The notes beneath the pieces were generated by a model. The model worked only from the letters and a program-made list of their open reading frames with translations, was not told the origin of the DNA and did not search any database. Positions 1-6,347 of a DNA stretch of 8,799 bases are shown piece by piece (within the stretch, counting starts at the first letter, position 1; each line of letters starts with the position of its first letter). Source of the stretch: an uncultured Clostridia bacterium (GTDB taxonomy: Bacteria > Bacillota > Clostridia > Lachnospirales > Lachnospiraceae); assembly GCA_945622055.1 (NCBI GenBank), contig CALZBV010000094.1:1-8799 (forward strand), written 5' to 3'. Position numbers and translations under genes: made by a program.

Positions 1-1205
1 CCCTCTGACTCTTCATTTTCTTTTTTATTTTCCAAACGGTACGCCGTATACTCACGTAACAACGTATATAACACCGATGCAACCGGAACGGCAAACAGCA
101 TACCTGCTACTCCGCCAAAGCTTCCGCCGACCATAACTGCCGCCAGCACCCACATTCCGGGAAGTCCGACCGAGCTTCCGACGACACGCGGGTAAATCAG
201 GTTTCCTTCAATCTGCTGCAGCACAACCATAAACACCAAAAACATTAGTGCCTGGAAAGGATTCTGCATTAAAATCAAAAAAGCGCCGACTCCTTCTCCG
301 ATTAATCCACCCACGACCGGCACCAGTGCGGTCACTCCGACAAGTGCACCGACCATTGCCGCATACGGGAAGCGGAATAAAAGCATTCCAAGTGTACAAA
401 GACTTCCGAGAATCACAGCCTCGATACACTGCCCTGCCACAAATGCGCAAAAAATACGATGTGAGGTCTTTACAACATGAAGAAATACTTCTCTCGGCTT
501 CTTCGGCAAAAAAGCCGTGAGAAGCTTTCCTGCCTGTCTGGCAAGCGTCTCCTTACAAAGAAGCACATATACCGCAAAAATAAGCGCAATTATGAAATTA
601 ACCACACCGGTTATGGAATTGATTACCCGAAGCAGTGTACTTCCGACAACGCCCACCGTACCGCTTCCCACAAAGCCTACCAGACTCTTTAGTGCCTCAT
701 CCCAGTTGATATCCAGATTACTGATATACTCGGAAATCGCCGGATACTGTTCGGTATAGGAAGTCCAAAATTCCTTCAGTTTTTTCAAATACCCCGGTGT
801 TTCGTCCACAATCAGAAGGATTGCTTTTCCAATCTCCGGCAAAATCAACGCCACGACCGCAGAAAGCACAAGTAAAATCAAAACAATGGAAAGCAACAGA
901 CAAAGCGGACGTCTGACTGCCGTGGCAATCCCTCCCAAAAGCTTTCCCCATTTATTTGTTGTCTTTTTCTTCTTTTTTGAGCCGCTCTTAGATAGCCTGC
1001 CGGCGAGTCTGTCCCATTGGCGTTCCAGCGCCCGCATCGGAAGATTTAACACAAACGCAATCATAAAGCCCAGGACAATCGGTGAAAAAATGCCGATAAA
1101 TGTGCCAAGCCGGTCAAGCACTGCCGAAAGGTTCCATAACACACAGAAAAGAACAATCAGTGCCGCTCCCAAAAGGAAATAATTCCAAGACCTTTTTTTC
1201 TCCAT
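1..1205 (-). CDS. AI-2E family transporter (YdiK/PerM-type), 3' end cut by the window
   Basis: This is a polytopic membrane protein of the AI-2E transporter family (PF01594). Family members have been linked to autoinducer-2 export, sodium/proton antiport or general export, and the substrate here cannot be told. About 401 codons are visible and the frame stays open at the left edge. The N-terminus starts MEKKRSWNYF and leads into two hydrophobic segments. A central soluble stretch around residues 140-200 precedes further membrane helices. The family signature QQIEGNLIYP lies at about residues 330-339, followed by RVVGSSVGLPGMWVLAA and a Gly-rich last helix. The final visible residues are charged (ENKKENEESE), so little is probably missing. 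The start is chosen because AGGGGG sits a few bases upstream of the ATG. The gene is divergent from the TraX-like gene, with 125 bases between the starts. Confidence 0.93.
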   Translation of the reverse strand, partial: MEKKRSWNYFLLGAALIVLFCVLWNLSAVLDRLGTFIGIFSPIVLGFMIAFVLNLPMRALERQWDRLAGRLSKSGSKKKKKTTNKWGKLLGGIATAVRRPLCLLLSIVLILLVLSAVVALILPEIGKAILLIVDETPGYLKKLKEFWTSYTEQYPAISEYISNLDINWDEALKSLVGFVGSGTVGVVGSTLLRVINSITGVVNFIIALIFAVYVLLCKETLARQAGKLLTAFLPKKPREVFLHVVKTSHRIFCAFVAGQCIEAVILGSLCTLGMLLFRFPYAAMVGALVGVTALVPVVGGLIGEGVGAFLILMQNPFQALMFLVFMVVLQQIEGNLIYPRVVGSSVGLPGMWVLAAVMVGGSFGGVAGMLFAVPVASVLYTLLREYTAYRLENKKENEESE

Positions 1206-1232
1206 TCTATTCCCCCTATGTCAGATTCTTTC

Positions 1233-1261
1233 TTGCAATTCAGCTTCACCTCGGCTATAAT
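1233..1261 (+). promoter_or_regulatory. Sigma-A type promoter for the TraX-like gene
   Basis: TTGCAA (1233-1238) and a perfect TATAAT (1256-1261) are separated by exactly 17 bases. Transcription would start near 1268, giving a leader of about 63 bases before the ATG at 1331. It lies in the divergent gap shared with the AI-2E family gene. I found no equally good promoter on the opposite strand. Confidence 0.7.
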
Positions 1262-1330
1262 GAGGAAAGCACCATTCATTTAACTTTGAATCTGCTTTTT
1301 CTATCATAGCACAAGGAGGATAAAACTTCA

Positions 1331-2170
1331 ATGCCAAATACACAAACAACACTGCAAAGGAAGCCGCAGTCCGGAGGATTAAATGCAAACTTTCTGAAAA
1401 TATTTGCAGCACTTACCATGCTGATTGATCATGCTGCGATTTCCATCGTATACACAAAGCTACGGCATGTTTCCGACTTTGCCTCAGCATGGGAGCTGGT
1501 ACATTCTGCCGAAGCGACCCAGGAACAGCTGGCAGCGATTTCCGCGGAATTTATGTCCCTCTTTACCGTTCTCCAGACCATGCGTCTGATTGGCCGGATT
1601 GCCTTCCCAGTCTTTTGTTTTCTGATTTATGAGGGCTTCTGTCACACAAAAAGCATAAAGCGGTATCTACTTCGTCTGCTGATTTGTGCCGTTTGTGCGG
1701 AGCTGCCGTTTAATCTGATCTGCTCCGGCTATTTTGGTGAATCGGCAACCCTCCTCTATCCGGATATGCAAAATACCATCTGGACACTTCTGATTTCTCT
1801 GCTGATGCTTTGTGGTCTGAAGCATCTGGAGGCAAAGGATGTTACCATTCGTTCCTCGATGCTCCAAATGACAGGTCAGTTCCTCCTTACGATTCTGGCT
1901 TGTCTTGCTGCAGTGTTTTTTAGGACAGATTATTCCTACCTCGGACCACTGCTCATAGCCGTATTTTACTTTTGCCGCAGAAACAGACGTCTTCAGGTTA
2001 TCCTTGGCTGTATTCTTTTTCTTCCGGTCAACATTGCCCACCTGTTTGCTTTTCTTCCGATTGCGTTATATAACGGAGAACGCATTCCCTCGAAGAAATT
2101 TAACCTGTTCTTCTACCTGTTCTATCCGGCGCATTTGCTTATACTGTATCTGATAACACTGGCACTCTGA
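1331..2170 (+). CDS. TraX family membrane protein
   Basis: This 279-residue, strongly hydrophobic protein matches the TraX family (PF05857), named for the F-plasmid protein that N-acetylates pilin. Chromosomal Firmicute members are common, and their substrate is unknown. The first membrane segment carries the family pattern LKIFAALTMLIDH (residues 22-34) with the Asp-His pair. The signature GRIAFPVFCFLIYEGF lies at 88-103, followed by HTKSIKRYLLRLLICA and a PFNL motif. Several more helices run to the C-terminus. An insert at about residues 43-80 forms a polar region between the first two helices. The start is supported by AAGGAGGA at 1313-1320, ten bases before the ATG. No conjugation or pilin gene is nearby, so a housekeeping envelope role is more likely than pilus modification. 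It is a single-gene unit, with a promoter upstream and a hairpin terminator downstream. Confidence 0.88.
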   Translation: MPNTQTTLQRKPQSGGLNANFLKIFAALTMLIDHAAISIVYTKLRHVSDFASAWELVHSAEATQEQLAAISAEFMSLFTVLQTMRLIGRIAFPVFCFLIYEGFCHTKSIKRYLLRLLICAVCAELPFNLICSGYFGESATLLYPDMQNTIWTLLISLLMLCGLKHLEAKDVTIRSSMLQMTGQFLLTILACLAAVFFRTDYSYLGPLLIAVFYFCRRNRRLQVILGCILFLPVNIAHLFAFLPIALYNGERIPSKKFNLFFYLFYPAHLLILYLITLAL

Positions 2171-2252
2171 CCGTATGCCGTCCGGCTGCGTATTACCGTT
2201 TCTGGTTCAGGGGCTTACGCTCCTGTCCGCCTGCGCAGATTTGCTACACAAA

Positions 2253-2294
2253 ATAAGCCTTAACCGGGTGTCAGTCATACCGGTTAAGGCTTAT
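2253..2294. terminator. Perfect 15-bp hairpin between convergent genes, probable bidirectional terminator
   Basis: ATAAGCCTTAACCGG (2253-2267) pairs perfectly with CCGGTTAAGGCTTAT (2280-2294) around a 12-base loop. On the plus strand a T-rich run follows (about 2295-2324, with TTTTTTGTTTT), suiting termination of the TraX-like gene. On the minus strand TTTTGTG follows the stem, so it may also end the DUF4867 transcript, whose stop lies about 67 bases away. The first pure T run is set back from the plus-strand stem, so efficiency is uncertain. Confidence 0.75.
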
Positions 2295-2361
2295 CTCATT
2301 TCTTGTTTCTTATTTTTTGTTTTATCCCTGCTTTTAAGGCCTGACGCACTCTCCGGTCCGC

Positions 2362-2976
2362 CTACAGCGTGATATTCTCACCCTTTAAGCCATTGAATGC
2401 GCCTGCAATCTTCGCATCCTCGTGTGCAATGAGCCACTTGTTTACTGCAGTCATCAGCTTATCCTCCGGAGTAGCAGACGGCTTATTCTTAAGGTCAAAG
2501 TTCGTTCCTCTCGGAAGAACTACAACACCACGGAAACCGTGACCATCTACGTTGCACGGAGCATAGTGAAGCGTCGTAGCATAAACTTCAACCGCAACGC
2601 CGGCCGGAACAACGAATGCTTCAATCTTTGCAGTATCATAGGTGAAATCGTCCTCAATATCCTCCTCCTTACCCAGAAGAAGAATCATTCCGTCAACGGA
2701 AATGTTAATCTCGGAATCTCTGTGGTACTCTACTGCATTTAACTTGTTGTTATTACCGCTGCAGTGACCAATCTGAATCGGCATGCCACCGTATACGCTC
2801 TCAGAAAGAGCCTTTGCAGAAGCACAAGCCTCAAGCTCCGGAAGAGACGGCTCGTAAACAACATCTGCCGGAACTTCCTTCTGCTTCATGACAGCAATGA
2901 TGTCGGAGAAATCGATTCCGGTAACTACCTTACCGTACTTTTTGAATGCTGCATCGGTTACGTTTTGGATTTTCAT
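2362..2976 (-). CDS. DUF4867 family protein, cupin-like
   Basis: This 204-residue soluble protein matches DUF4867 (PF16161), a Firmicute family without an established function. The conserved core is clear: YGGMPIQIG at 62-70, then a Cys-Ser-Gly-Asn-rich loop, then KLNAVEYHRDSEINI at 78-92, LLLGKEEDI at 99-107 and VEVYATTLHYAPC at 129-141. His85, Glu89, Glu130 and His137 are spaced like metal ligands of a small beta-barrel (cupin) enzyme; that reading is inference. There is no signal peptide or membrane segment. The start MKIQNV is the expected family N-terminus, although the upstream GTGGGG is a weak ribosome binding site. It lies 31 bases after the aspartokinase stop on the same strand with no terminator between, so co-transcription is likely. 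A direct role in aspartate-family metabolism is not shown. Confidence 0.88.
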   Translation of the reverse strand: MKIQNVTDAAFKKYGKVVTGIDFSDIIAVMKQKEVPADVVYEPSLPELEACASAKALSESVYGGMPIQIGHCSGNNNKLNAVEYHRDSEINISVDGMILLLGKEEDIEDDFTYDTAKIEAFVVPAGVAVEVYATTLHYAPCNVDGHGFRGVVVLPRGTNFDLKNKPSATPEDKLMTAVNKWLIAHEDAKIAGAFNGLKGENITL

Positions 2977-3007
2977 AAGTAATACCCCACTTTCGTTATG
3001 TTTATGA

Positions 3008-4327
3008 TTAAAGCGCTACGGTTACAAAGATATCGTAAATCGCCTTAATTGCGTTCTCAAAGTCCTCATTGCGGACACCGATGATGATATTAAGCTCAGA
3101 AGAACCCTGGTCAATCATCTTAATGTTAATGTTGTTGTGTGCAAGTGCAGCAAAAATTCTTGCCGCAGTCCCACGGGTTGATTTCATACCACGTCCAACG
3201 ACTGCGATTAATGCAAGATTTGCCTCAAGATCAATGGAATCCGGAGCAGCCAGACGATGAATTGCGGAAAGAACGTTCTGTTCCCTGCCCACAAATTCCG
3301 GCTGATGCACAAATACAGTCATCGTATCAATTCCGGACGGAACATGCTCAAAGGAAATACCGTTCTCCTCAAAAGCCTGCAGAACCTTTCTGCCAAAGCC
3401 GATCTCAGAATTCATCATATCCTTCTCAATATTGATTGCTACAAAGCCCTTCTTTCCCGCAATACCGGTAATTGTGTACTCCGGGTTGCGGCAGGTGCTC
3501 TCAACGATAAGAGTACCCTCATCCTCCGGACGATTCGTATTGCGGATGTTAATCGGGATTCCTTCCTTTCTTACCGGGAAAATCGCATCCTCATGGAATA
3601 CGCTTGCACCCATATAGGAAAGCTCACGCAGTTCTTTATACGTAATGGTGGTAATCGGCTTCGGATTCTTTACGATACGCGGATCCGTCACCAGAAATCC
3701 CGAGGTATCGGTCCAGTTCTCATATAAATCAGCCTTTACCGCCCTTGCAACGATAGAACCGGTGATGTCGGAACCACCACGGGAGAACGTTTTCACTTCT
3801 CCACCCTTCTTTGCACCGTAAAATCCCGGAACAACGGCTCTTTCTACCTTTGCCAGACGCTTGCCGAGTACGGTATTCGTCTTCTCTGCATCAAAGGTAC
3901 CGTCCTCTTCAAAGAAAATAACCTCAGCAGAATCGATGAACTCATATCCAAGATATGCAGCCATAATACGTCCATTCAGGTATTCGCCTCTGGAAGCGGC
4001 ATAATCGGAACCTGCCTTCAACATGAAGTTCTTACGGATTACCTCAAACTCATCTGATAAAGAGAGCGTAAGTCCGAGTCCTTCAATAATTTCATTGTAA
4101 CGTGCTTCAATCGCAGCAAGCTTTTCGGAAAAATCCTCTCCTGCTTCTGCTGCAGCGTAACAGTCATATAACATATCCGTCACCTTAGTATCAGCAGAAA
4201 AACGCTTTCCCGGTGCAGACGGAACAACATATCTGCGGCTTTCATCCGCGCGAATGATGTCACCAACCTTCATAAACTGCTCTGCACTTGCAAGAGAGCT
4301 GCCTCCAAACTTAACAACCTTTTTCAT
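3008..4327 (-). CDS. Aspartate kinase (aspartokinase)
   Basis: This cytosolic enzyme phosphorylates L-aspartate with ATP to 4-phospho-aspartate, the first step towards lysine/diaminopimelate, threonine and methionine. The 439-residue chain opens with the diagnostic KFGGSS (6-11). It continues with VVPSAPGKR (34-42), SRGE (112-115) and the nucleotide/substrate loop FSRGGSDITG (181-190). The segment YKELRELSYMGASVFHEDAI follows. The C-terminal third holds two regulatory ACT domains, at about 290-345 and 375-435, the second with the MIDQGSSELNIIIGV pattern. The single-chain layout and length resemble the Bacillus YclM/ThrD group more than the alpha/beta LysC type, and the feedback ligand cannot be told. 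The start is fixed by the conserved N-terminus, but its ribosome binding site is poor: AGGA is only about 3 bases away and AAAGG about 12. The ATG also overlaps the stop of a 19-codon leader ORF. Confidence 0.95.
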   Translation of the reverse strand: MKKVVKFGGSSLASAEQFMKVGDIIRADESRRYVVPSAPGKRFSADTKVTDMLYDCYAAAEAGEDFSEKLAAIEARYNEIIEGLGLTLSLSDEFEVIRKNFMLKAGSDYAASRGEYLNGRIMAAYLGYEFIDSAEVIFFEEDGTFDAEKTNTVLGKRLAKVERAVVPGFYGAKKGGEVKTFSRGGSDITGSIVARAVKADLYENWTDTSGFLVTDPRIVKNPKPITTITYKELRELSYMGASVFHEDAIFPVRKEGIPINIRNTNRPEDEGTLIVESTCRNPEYTITGIAGKKGFVAINIEKDMMNSEIGFGRKVLQAFEENGISFEHVPSGIDTMTVFVHQPEFVGREQNVLSAIHRLAAPDSIDLEANLALIAVVGRGMKSTRGTAARIFAALAHNNINIKMIDQGSSELNIIIGVRNEDFENAIKAIYDIFVTVAL

Positions 4328-4383
4328 TTCCTATACCAGCCTTTCAACAATCTGGTACACCACCGGTGTACTGAATCCTTCAT
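4324..4383 (-). CDS. Possible 19-codon leader ORF overlapping the aspartokinase start
   Basis: An ATG at 4383 opens 19 codons (MKDSVHRWCTRLLKGWYRK). Its TGA shares the ATGA overlap with the aspartokinase start, a junction typical of translational coupling. The peptide is basic, with two Trp and one Cys, and has no run of Lys or Thr as expected of a classic attenuator peptide. No good Shine-Dalgarno precedes it (only GCGAAGA). It may be chance, but it would explain how an aspartokinase start with a badly spaced ribosome binding site is translated. Confidence 0.25.
   Translation of the reverse strand: MKDSVHRWCTRLLKGWYRK
4334..4371 (-). promoter_or_regulatory. Two overlapping, mutually exclusive hairpins in the aspartokinase leader
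   Basis: Hairpin A is GTACACC-GGT-GGTGTAC (4355-4371), with 7 perfect pairs. Hairpin B pairs TACCAG with CTGGTA (4334-4339 with 4352-4357), with 6 perfect pairs, and holds AAAGG in its loop. The two share bases 4355-4357 and cannot form together. B is next to the start codon. This could be a translational control element. I do not see lysine-riboswitch or T-box signatures. Confidence 0.35.
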
Positions 4384-4401
4384 ACAATCTTCGCATGATA
4401 A

Positions 4402-4431
4402 TTCATAGTAATAGGAAACCACAAATTTCAA
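4402..4431 (-). promoter_or_regulatory. Tentative promoter for aspartokinase-DUF4867
   Basis: Reading the minus strand, TTGAAA (4431-4426) is followed after 18 bases by TATGAA (4407-4402), a four-of-six match to the -10 consensus. Transcription would start near 4395, leaving a leader of about 68 bases. The -35 is good and the -10 mediocre. The promoter would remove the first of the two tiny leader ORFs from the transcript. Confidence 0.35.
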
Positions 4432-4462
4432 ATATAATCAAGTACTTTTTCTATTTTTTTTC

Positions 4463-4491
4463 TTTACCTTCCACTTTTTTCATGCTAAACT
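4463..4491 (+). promoter_or_regulatory. Promoter for the HAD-like/GNAT gene, extended -10
   Basis: TTTACC (4463-4468) and TAAACT (4486-4491) are separated by 17 bases. A TG at 4483-4484 gives an extended -10 (TGC-TAAACT). Predicted transcription starts near 4498, about 67 bases before the start codon. Confidence 0.6.
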
Positions 4492-4564
4492 GTATACACG
4501 CTGAAAAAATTGTGAAATTTCTTATCAAACCGAAAATATTACTTTGTAAAACAAAGGAGGTTTC

Positions 4565-5539
4565 ATGCTTCGCTGTATTGCACTGATACTGAAAAATATG
4601 AACAGGCTTCCCTGTTTTGAACAACTGATGACGCTCCTTTCCGGCTCAGGGCTCTGCTGTCTTTTCTATGATACCGGCTCCTGTCTTCCTTCCGCTGCAG
4701 CATACCTTCAGAAGGCCTCTCCCTCAGGCGGCTTACCGAACCGGTGTCCGGACTGGTTTACAGAAATAACCAGGAGGCTGCAACAACATGGTTATTGCGA
4801 AAGCGAGTGCCTTATTCTGACAGACAGCGACGCTGTTCTTTCCTCACTTTCTTTCGACTCCGGCCGTCCCACCGGTTTTACACTGCTCGGACTGACCGTT
4901 TCCTTTGAACCCGGACAATCTCTTTCCGGCGCTTATGCTCTGCTGGAAAGCTTTGATTCCATTGACCTTCCCTATTTCCGGCGTATCCATGCACATAAGC
5001 ATCACGAACCGGCGGAAATCGCAGTCACGAACCGGCTGATTCTTCGCGAGCTTTCTCTTCCGGATTTTGAGGAGCTCTACCGGATTCGATGTCTTCCCGA
5101 AGTGACGCATTTTCTGGAAGAAATACCGGGTAACATTGAAACGGAACGAAAAAAGTTTCAATCCTATCTCTCCACTGTCTACCCTTTCTGTGACTTTGCG
5201 CTGTGGGGCATCTTTGACCGCAGCTTCGGCAGACTGCTCGGCCAGGTCGGTTTTTCCCTTCGTGAGGGAGAAGCCTCTCTTTCGTTTGGCTACCTGCTTG
5301 ATCCGAAGTACCGGCACCAAGGCTACGCTACAGAAGCCGTAAGGGCTGCCTTAACATACGCAAAGGAGCAGGGGCTGTCGGATACGCTTGTTCATATTCT
5401 GCCACAAAATACAGCCTCACAAAAGGTACTGTCCGCCTGCGGATTTCCGTTTGAACAGCTTTCTTCTGACAGGAAGCTTCTGACTTACCGGATTATTCTG
5501 GATAAATACATTGCTTCCAACGATGTGCAAAACATCTGA
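4565..5539 (+). CDS. GNAT family N-acetyltransferase with a HAD-like N-terminal region
   Basis: This is a 324-residue cytosolic protein of two parts. The C-terminal part (about 155-315) is a RimJ/RimL-type GNAT domain. It starts TNRLILRELSLPDFEELY, carries the acetyl-CoA loop RHQGYATEA at 250-258 in place of the usual Q/RxxGxG/A, and ends with NTASQKVLSACGF at 282-294. It would acetylate an amine from acetyl-CoA, and the acceptor is unknown. The first 150 residues resemble a worn HAD-like module: CLILTDSDAVLSSL (82-95) recalls a late HAD aspartate motif, but no DxDxT nucleophile loop is present, so phosphatase activity is unlikely. I recall similar HAD-remnant/GNAT fusions in other Lachnospiraceae. 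AAAGGAGG ends four bases before the ATG and decides the start. The gene is divergent from aspartokinase and converges on the lipoprotein gene. Confidence 0.85.
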   Translation: MLRCIALILKNMNRLPCFEQLMTLLSGSGLCCLFYDTGSCLPSAAAYLQKASPSGGLPNRCPDWFTEITRRLQQHGYCESECLILTDSDAVLSSLSFDSGRPTGFTLLGLTVSFEPGQSLSGAYALLESFDSIDLPYFRRIHAHKHHEPAEIAVTNRLILRELSLPDFEELYRIRCLPEVTHFLEEIPGNIETERKKFQSYLSTVYPFCDFALWGIFDRSFGRLLGQVGFSLREGEASLSFGYLLDPKYRHQGYATEAVRAALTYAKEQGLSDTLVHILPQNTASQKVLSACGFPFEQLSSDRKLLTYRIILDKYIASNDVQNI

Positions 5540-5554
5540 CCGCTTTTTTGCACA
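5524..5554. repeat. Inverted repeat over the stop codon of the GNAT gene
   Basis: TGTGCAAAA (5524-5532) and TTTTGCACA (5546-5554) are perfect 9-base inverted arms around a 13-base loop that contains the TGA stop. The stem is A/T-rich and no clean T tract follows it, so it would be a weak terminator. A similar TGTGCA palindrome lies upstream of the neighbouring lipoprotein gene. Confidence 0.45.
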
Positions 5555-5580
5555 TAACCTTTTACTTCCCCCTTACGCAC

Positions 5581-5618
5581 AAAAGGGACTGCCGTAATAA
5601 CTCACGACAATCCCTTTT
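5581..5618. terminator. Bidirectional terminator between the GNAT and lipoprotein genes
   Basis: The arms at 5581-5595 and 5604-5618 enclose an 8-base loop. As minus-strand RNA they form 15 continuous pairs, including two G-U wobbles, with a GGGAUUGUCGU / ACGGCAGUCCC core and UUUU on the 3' side. That makes this the natural end of the lipoprotein transcript, about 55 bases past its stop. On the plus strand the two wobbles become A-C mismatches, but a GGGA/TCCC stem base with a TTTTT tail remains, so it may also stop the GNAT transcript. Confidence 0.75.
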
Positions 5619-5672
5619 TCCCGGTCAGGCATCTGCTCTCCGTTCGAAAGTATGCTTATACCGACAGACCTC

Positions 5673-6128
5673 TTATCTGCCTGCTCCTGCTCCTGCTCCG
5701 GCACCAGTACCAGCGCCTGTACCGGCGCCTGCTCCGGCACCGGTACCGTTTGCACCGTTGTTTCCTCCGGCTGCCCCACCGTTTGTCCCGGAAGTACCGT
5801 TTCCGTTGGTACCGCCATTTCCTCCGGTTACATCCTCAACTGCATTTCCAACGCCATCTAATACATCGCCAACGCCGTTTCCAATGTCACCGATTACTCC
5901 ACCGTTTCCATTCATATCGGAATTTCCGGCATTTCCCGGAGTTACCGTATTCTGGTTGTTGTTTCCGTTACCACCACTGGTCGGTGCTACTGTCGTAGTA
6001 GGTGCAACTGTTGTCGTTGGTGTCCCTGTGTTACCGTTATTGTCTTCGGTACCGCAGGCACAGGCGCAGAGAAACATCGTAGCAATCAAAAGACCTGCTG
6101 CTGAGAGCCTCTTACGATTTCCTTTCAT
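5673..6128 (-). CDS. Small low-complexity lipoprotein, Gly/Asn/Thr/Ala-rich
   Basis: This is a 151-residue secreted lipoprotein of unknown function. The signal peptide has a basic start (KGNRKR), a hydrophobic core (LSAAGLLIATMF) and a lipobox LCAC at 20-23, so Cys23 should be lipidated; Cys25 is a less likely site. No folded domain is recognisable in the mature part. It begins with acidic/Asn-rich sequence, then two PTTTVA repeats (DNA units 6003-6020 and 5985-6002, which differ mostly at synonymous positions). An Asn/Gly-rich stretch follows, then a more regular GxVxDVxxGVGNAVEDV segment, and the tail alternates Gly with Ala or Thr for about 24 residues (5676-5747). The composition suggests a flexible surface-exposed linker or wall-spanning stalk. 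AAAAGGAGG with a 5-base gap fixes the start. The opposite strand reads as a Pro-rich open frame, which is only the shadow of this GC-skewed repeat. Confidence 0.8.
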   Translation of the reverse strand: MKGNRKRLSAAGLLIATMFLCACACGTEDNNGNTGTPTTTVAPTTTVAPTSGGNGNNNQNTVTPGNAGNSDMNGNGGVIGDIGNGVGDVLDGVGNAVEDVTGGNGGTNGNGTSGTNGGAAGGNNGANGTGAGAGAGTGAGTGAGAGAGAGR

Positions 6129-6141
6129 AAAAACCTCCTTT

Positions 6142-6155
6142 TGTGCATTTGCACA
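6142..6155. repeat. TGTGCA palindrome upstream of the lipoprotein start
   Basis: TGTGCA-TT-TGCACA is a perfect 6-base inverted repeat that touches the ribosome binding site of the lipoprotein gene (AAAAGGAGG, 6134-6142). It could be a small hairpin near the translation start or an operator half-site pair. No partner regulator gene is visible in the window. Confidence 0.35.
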
Positions 6156-6307
6156 GATTAGTTGCGTTTTTATTATTTCACCGTTTGGCTCAATTATTCA
6201 TTTCAAAAAAACATGAATATGCTCATTTTGTCCTTTGTGTGAGAACGCATGCTTTTCACGGCCATTCTTTTTACAGTACTCTCACATCACGGTCCTGCCG
6301 TTAAATC
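6156..6307. other. Intergenic stretch upstream of the lipoprotein gene
   Basis: This A/T-rich stretch should hold the lipoprotein promoter, but I could not identify a convincing -35/-10 pair on the minus strand. I see no coding frame with a ribosome binding site, no RNA gene and no repeat here. Confidence 0.4.
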
Positions 6308-6308
6308 A

Positions 6309-6336
6309 AAACCGCCTTCCATACGGAAGGCGGTTT
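6309..6336 (-). terminator. Rho-independent terminator of efp
   Basis: AAACCGCCTTCC (6309-6320) and GGAAGGCGGTTT (6325-6336) form a 12-pair G/C-rich stem with a 4-base loop. On the minus strand it is followed by TTTTGATTT. It begins about a dozen bases beyond the efp stop codon. Confidence 0.9.
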
Positions 6337-6347
6337 CAAAATTTGAA

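Noticed and set aside
2175..2372. Hydrophobic 65-codon plus-strand open frame after the TraX-like gene
   Set aside because: It lacks a ribosome binding site and spans the 15-bp terminator hairpin, so it is unlikely to be translated.
2422..2742. Plus-strand 106-codon open frame inside the DUF4867 gene
   Set aside because: It is antisense to a clearly conserved protein and has no start signals.
4328..4564. Lysine riboswitch or T-box leader upstream of aspartokinase
   Set aside because: The GGTGGTGTACC sequence superficially resembles a T-box but lacks the TGGNACCGCG core, and no L-box conserved segments are visible.
5573..5818. Minus-strand alternative frame over the lipoprotein tail, ending SYYGSPFCA, which a frameshift in the Gly-Ala tract could join
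   Set aside because: It runs through the terminator hairpin and has no start signal, and the hexamer repeats do not shift frame on slippage.
5548..6216. Plus-strand Pro-rich open frame of 222 codons opposite the lipoprotein gene
   Set aside because: It has no ribosome binding site and its PAPAPVPAP composition is the antisense of the Gly/Ala/Asn codons. The minus-strand frame has a signal peptide, lipobox and AAGGAGG.
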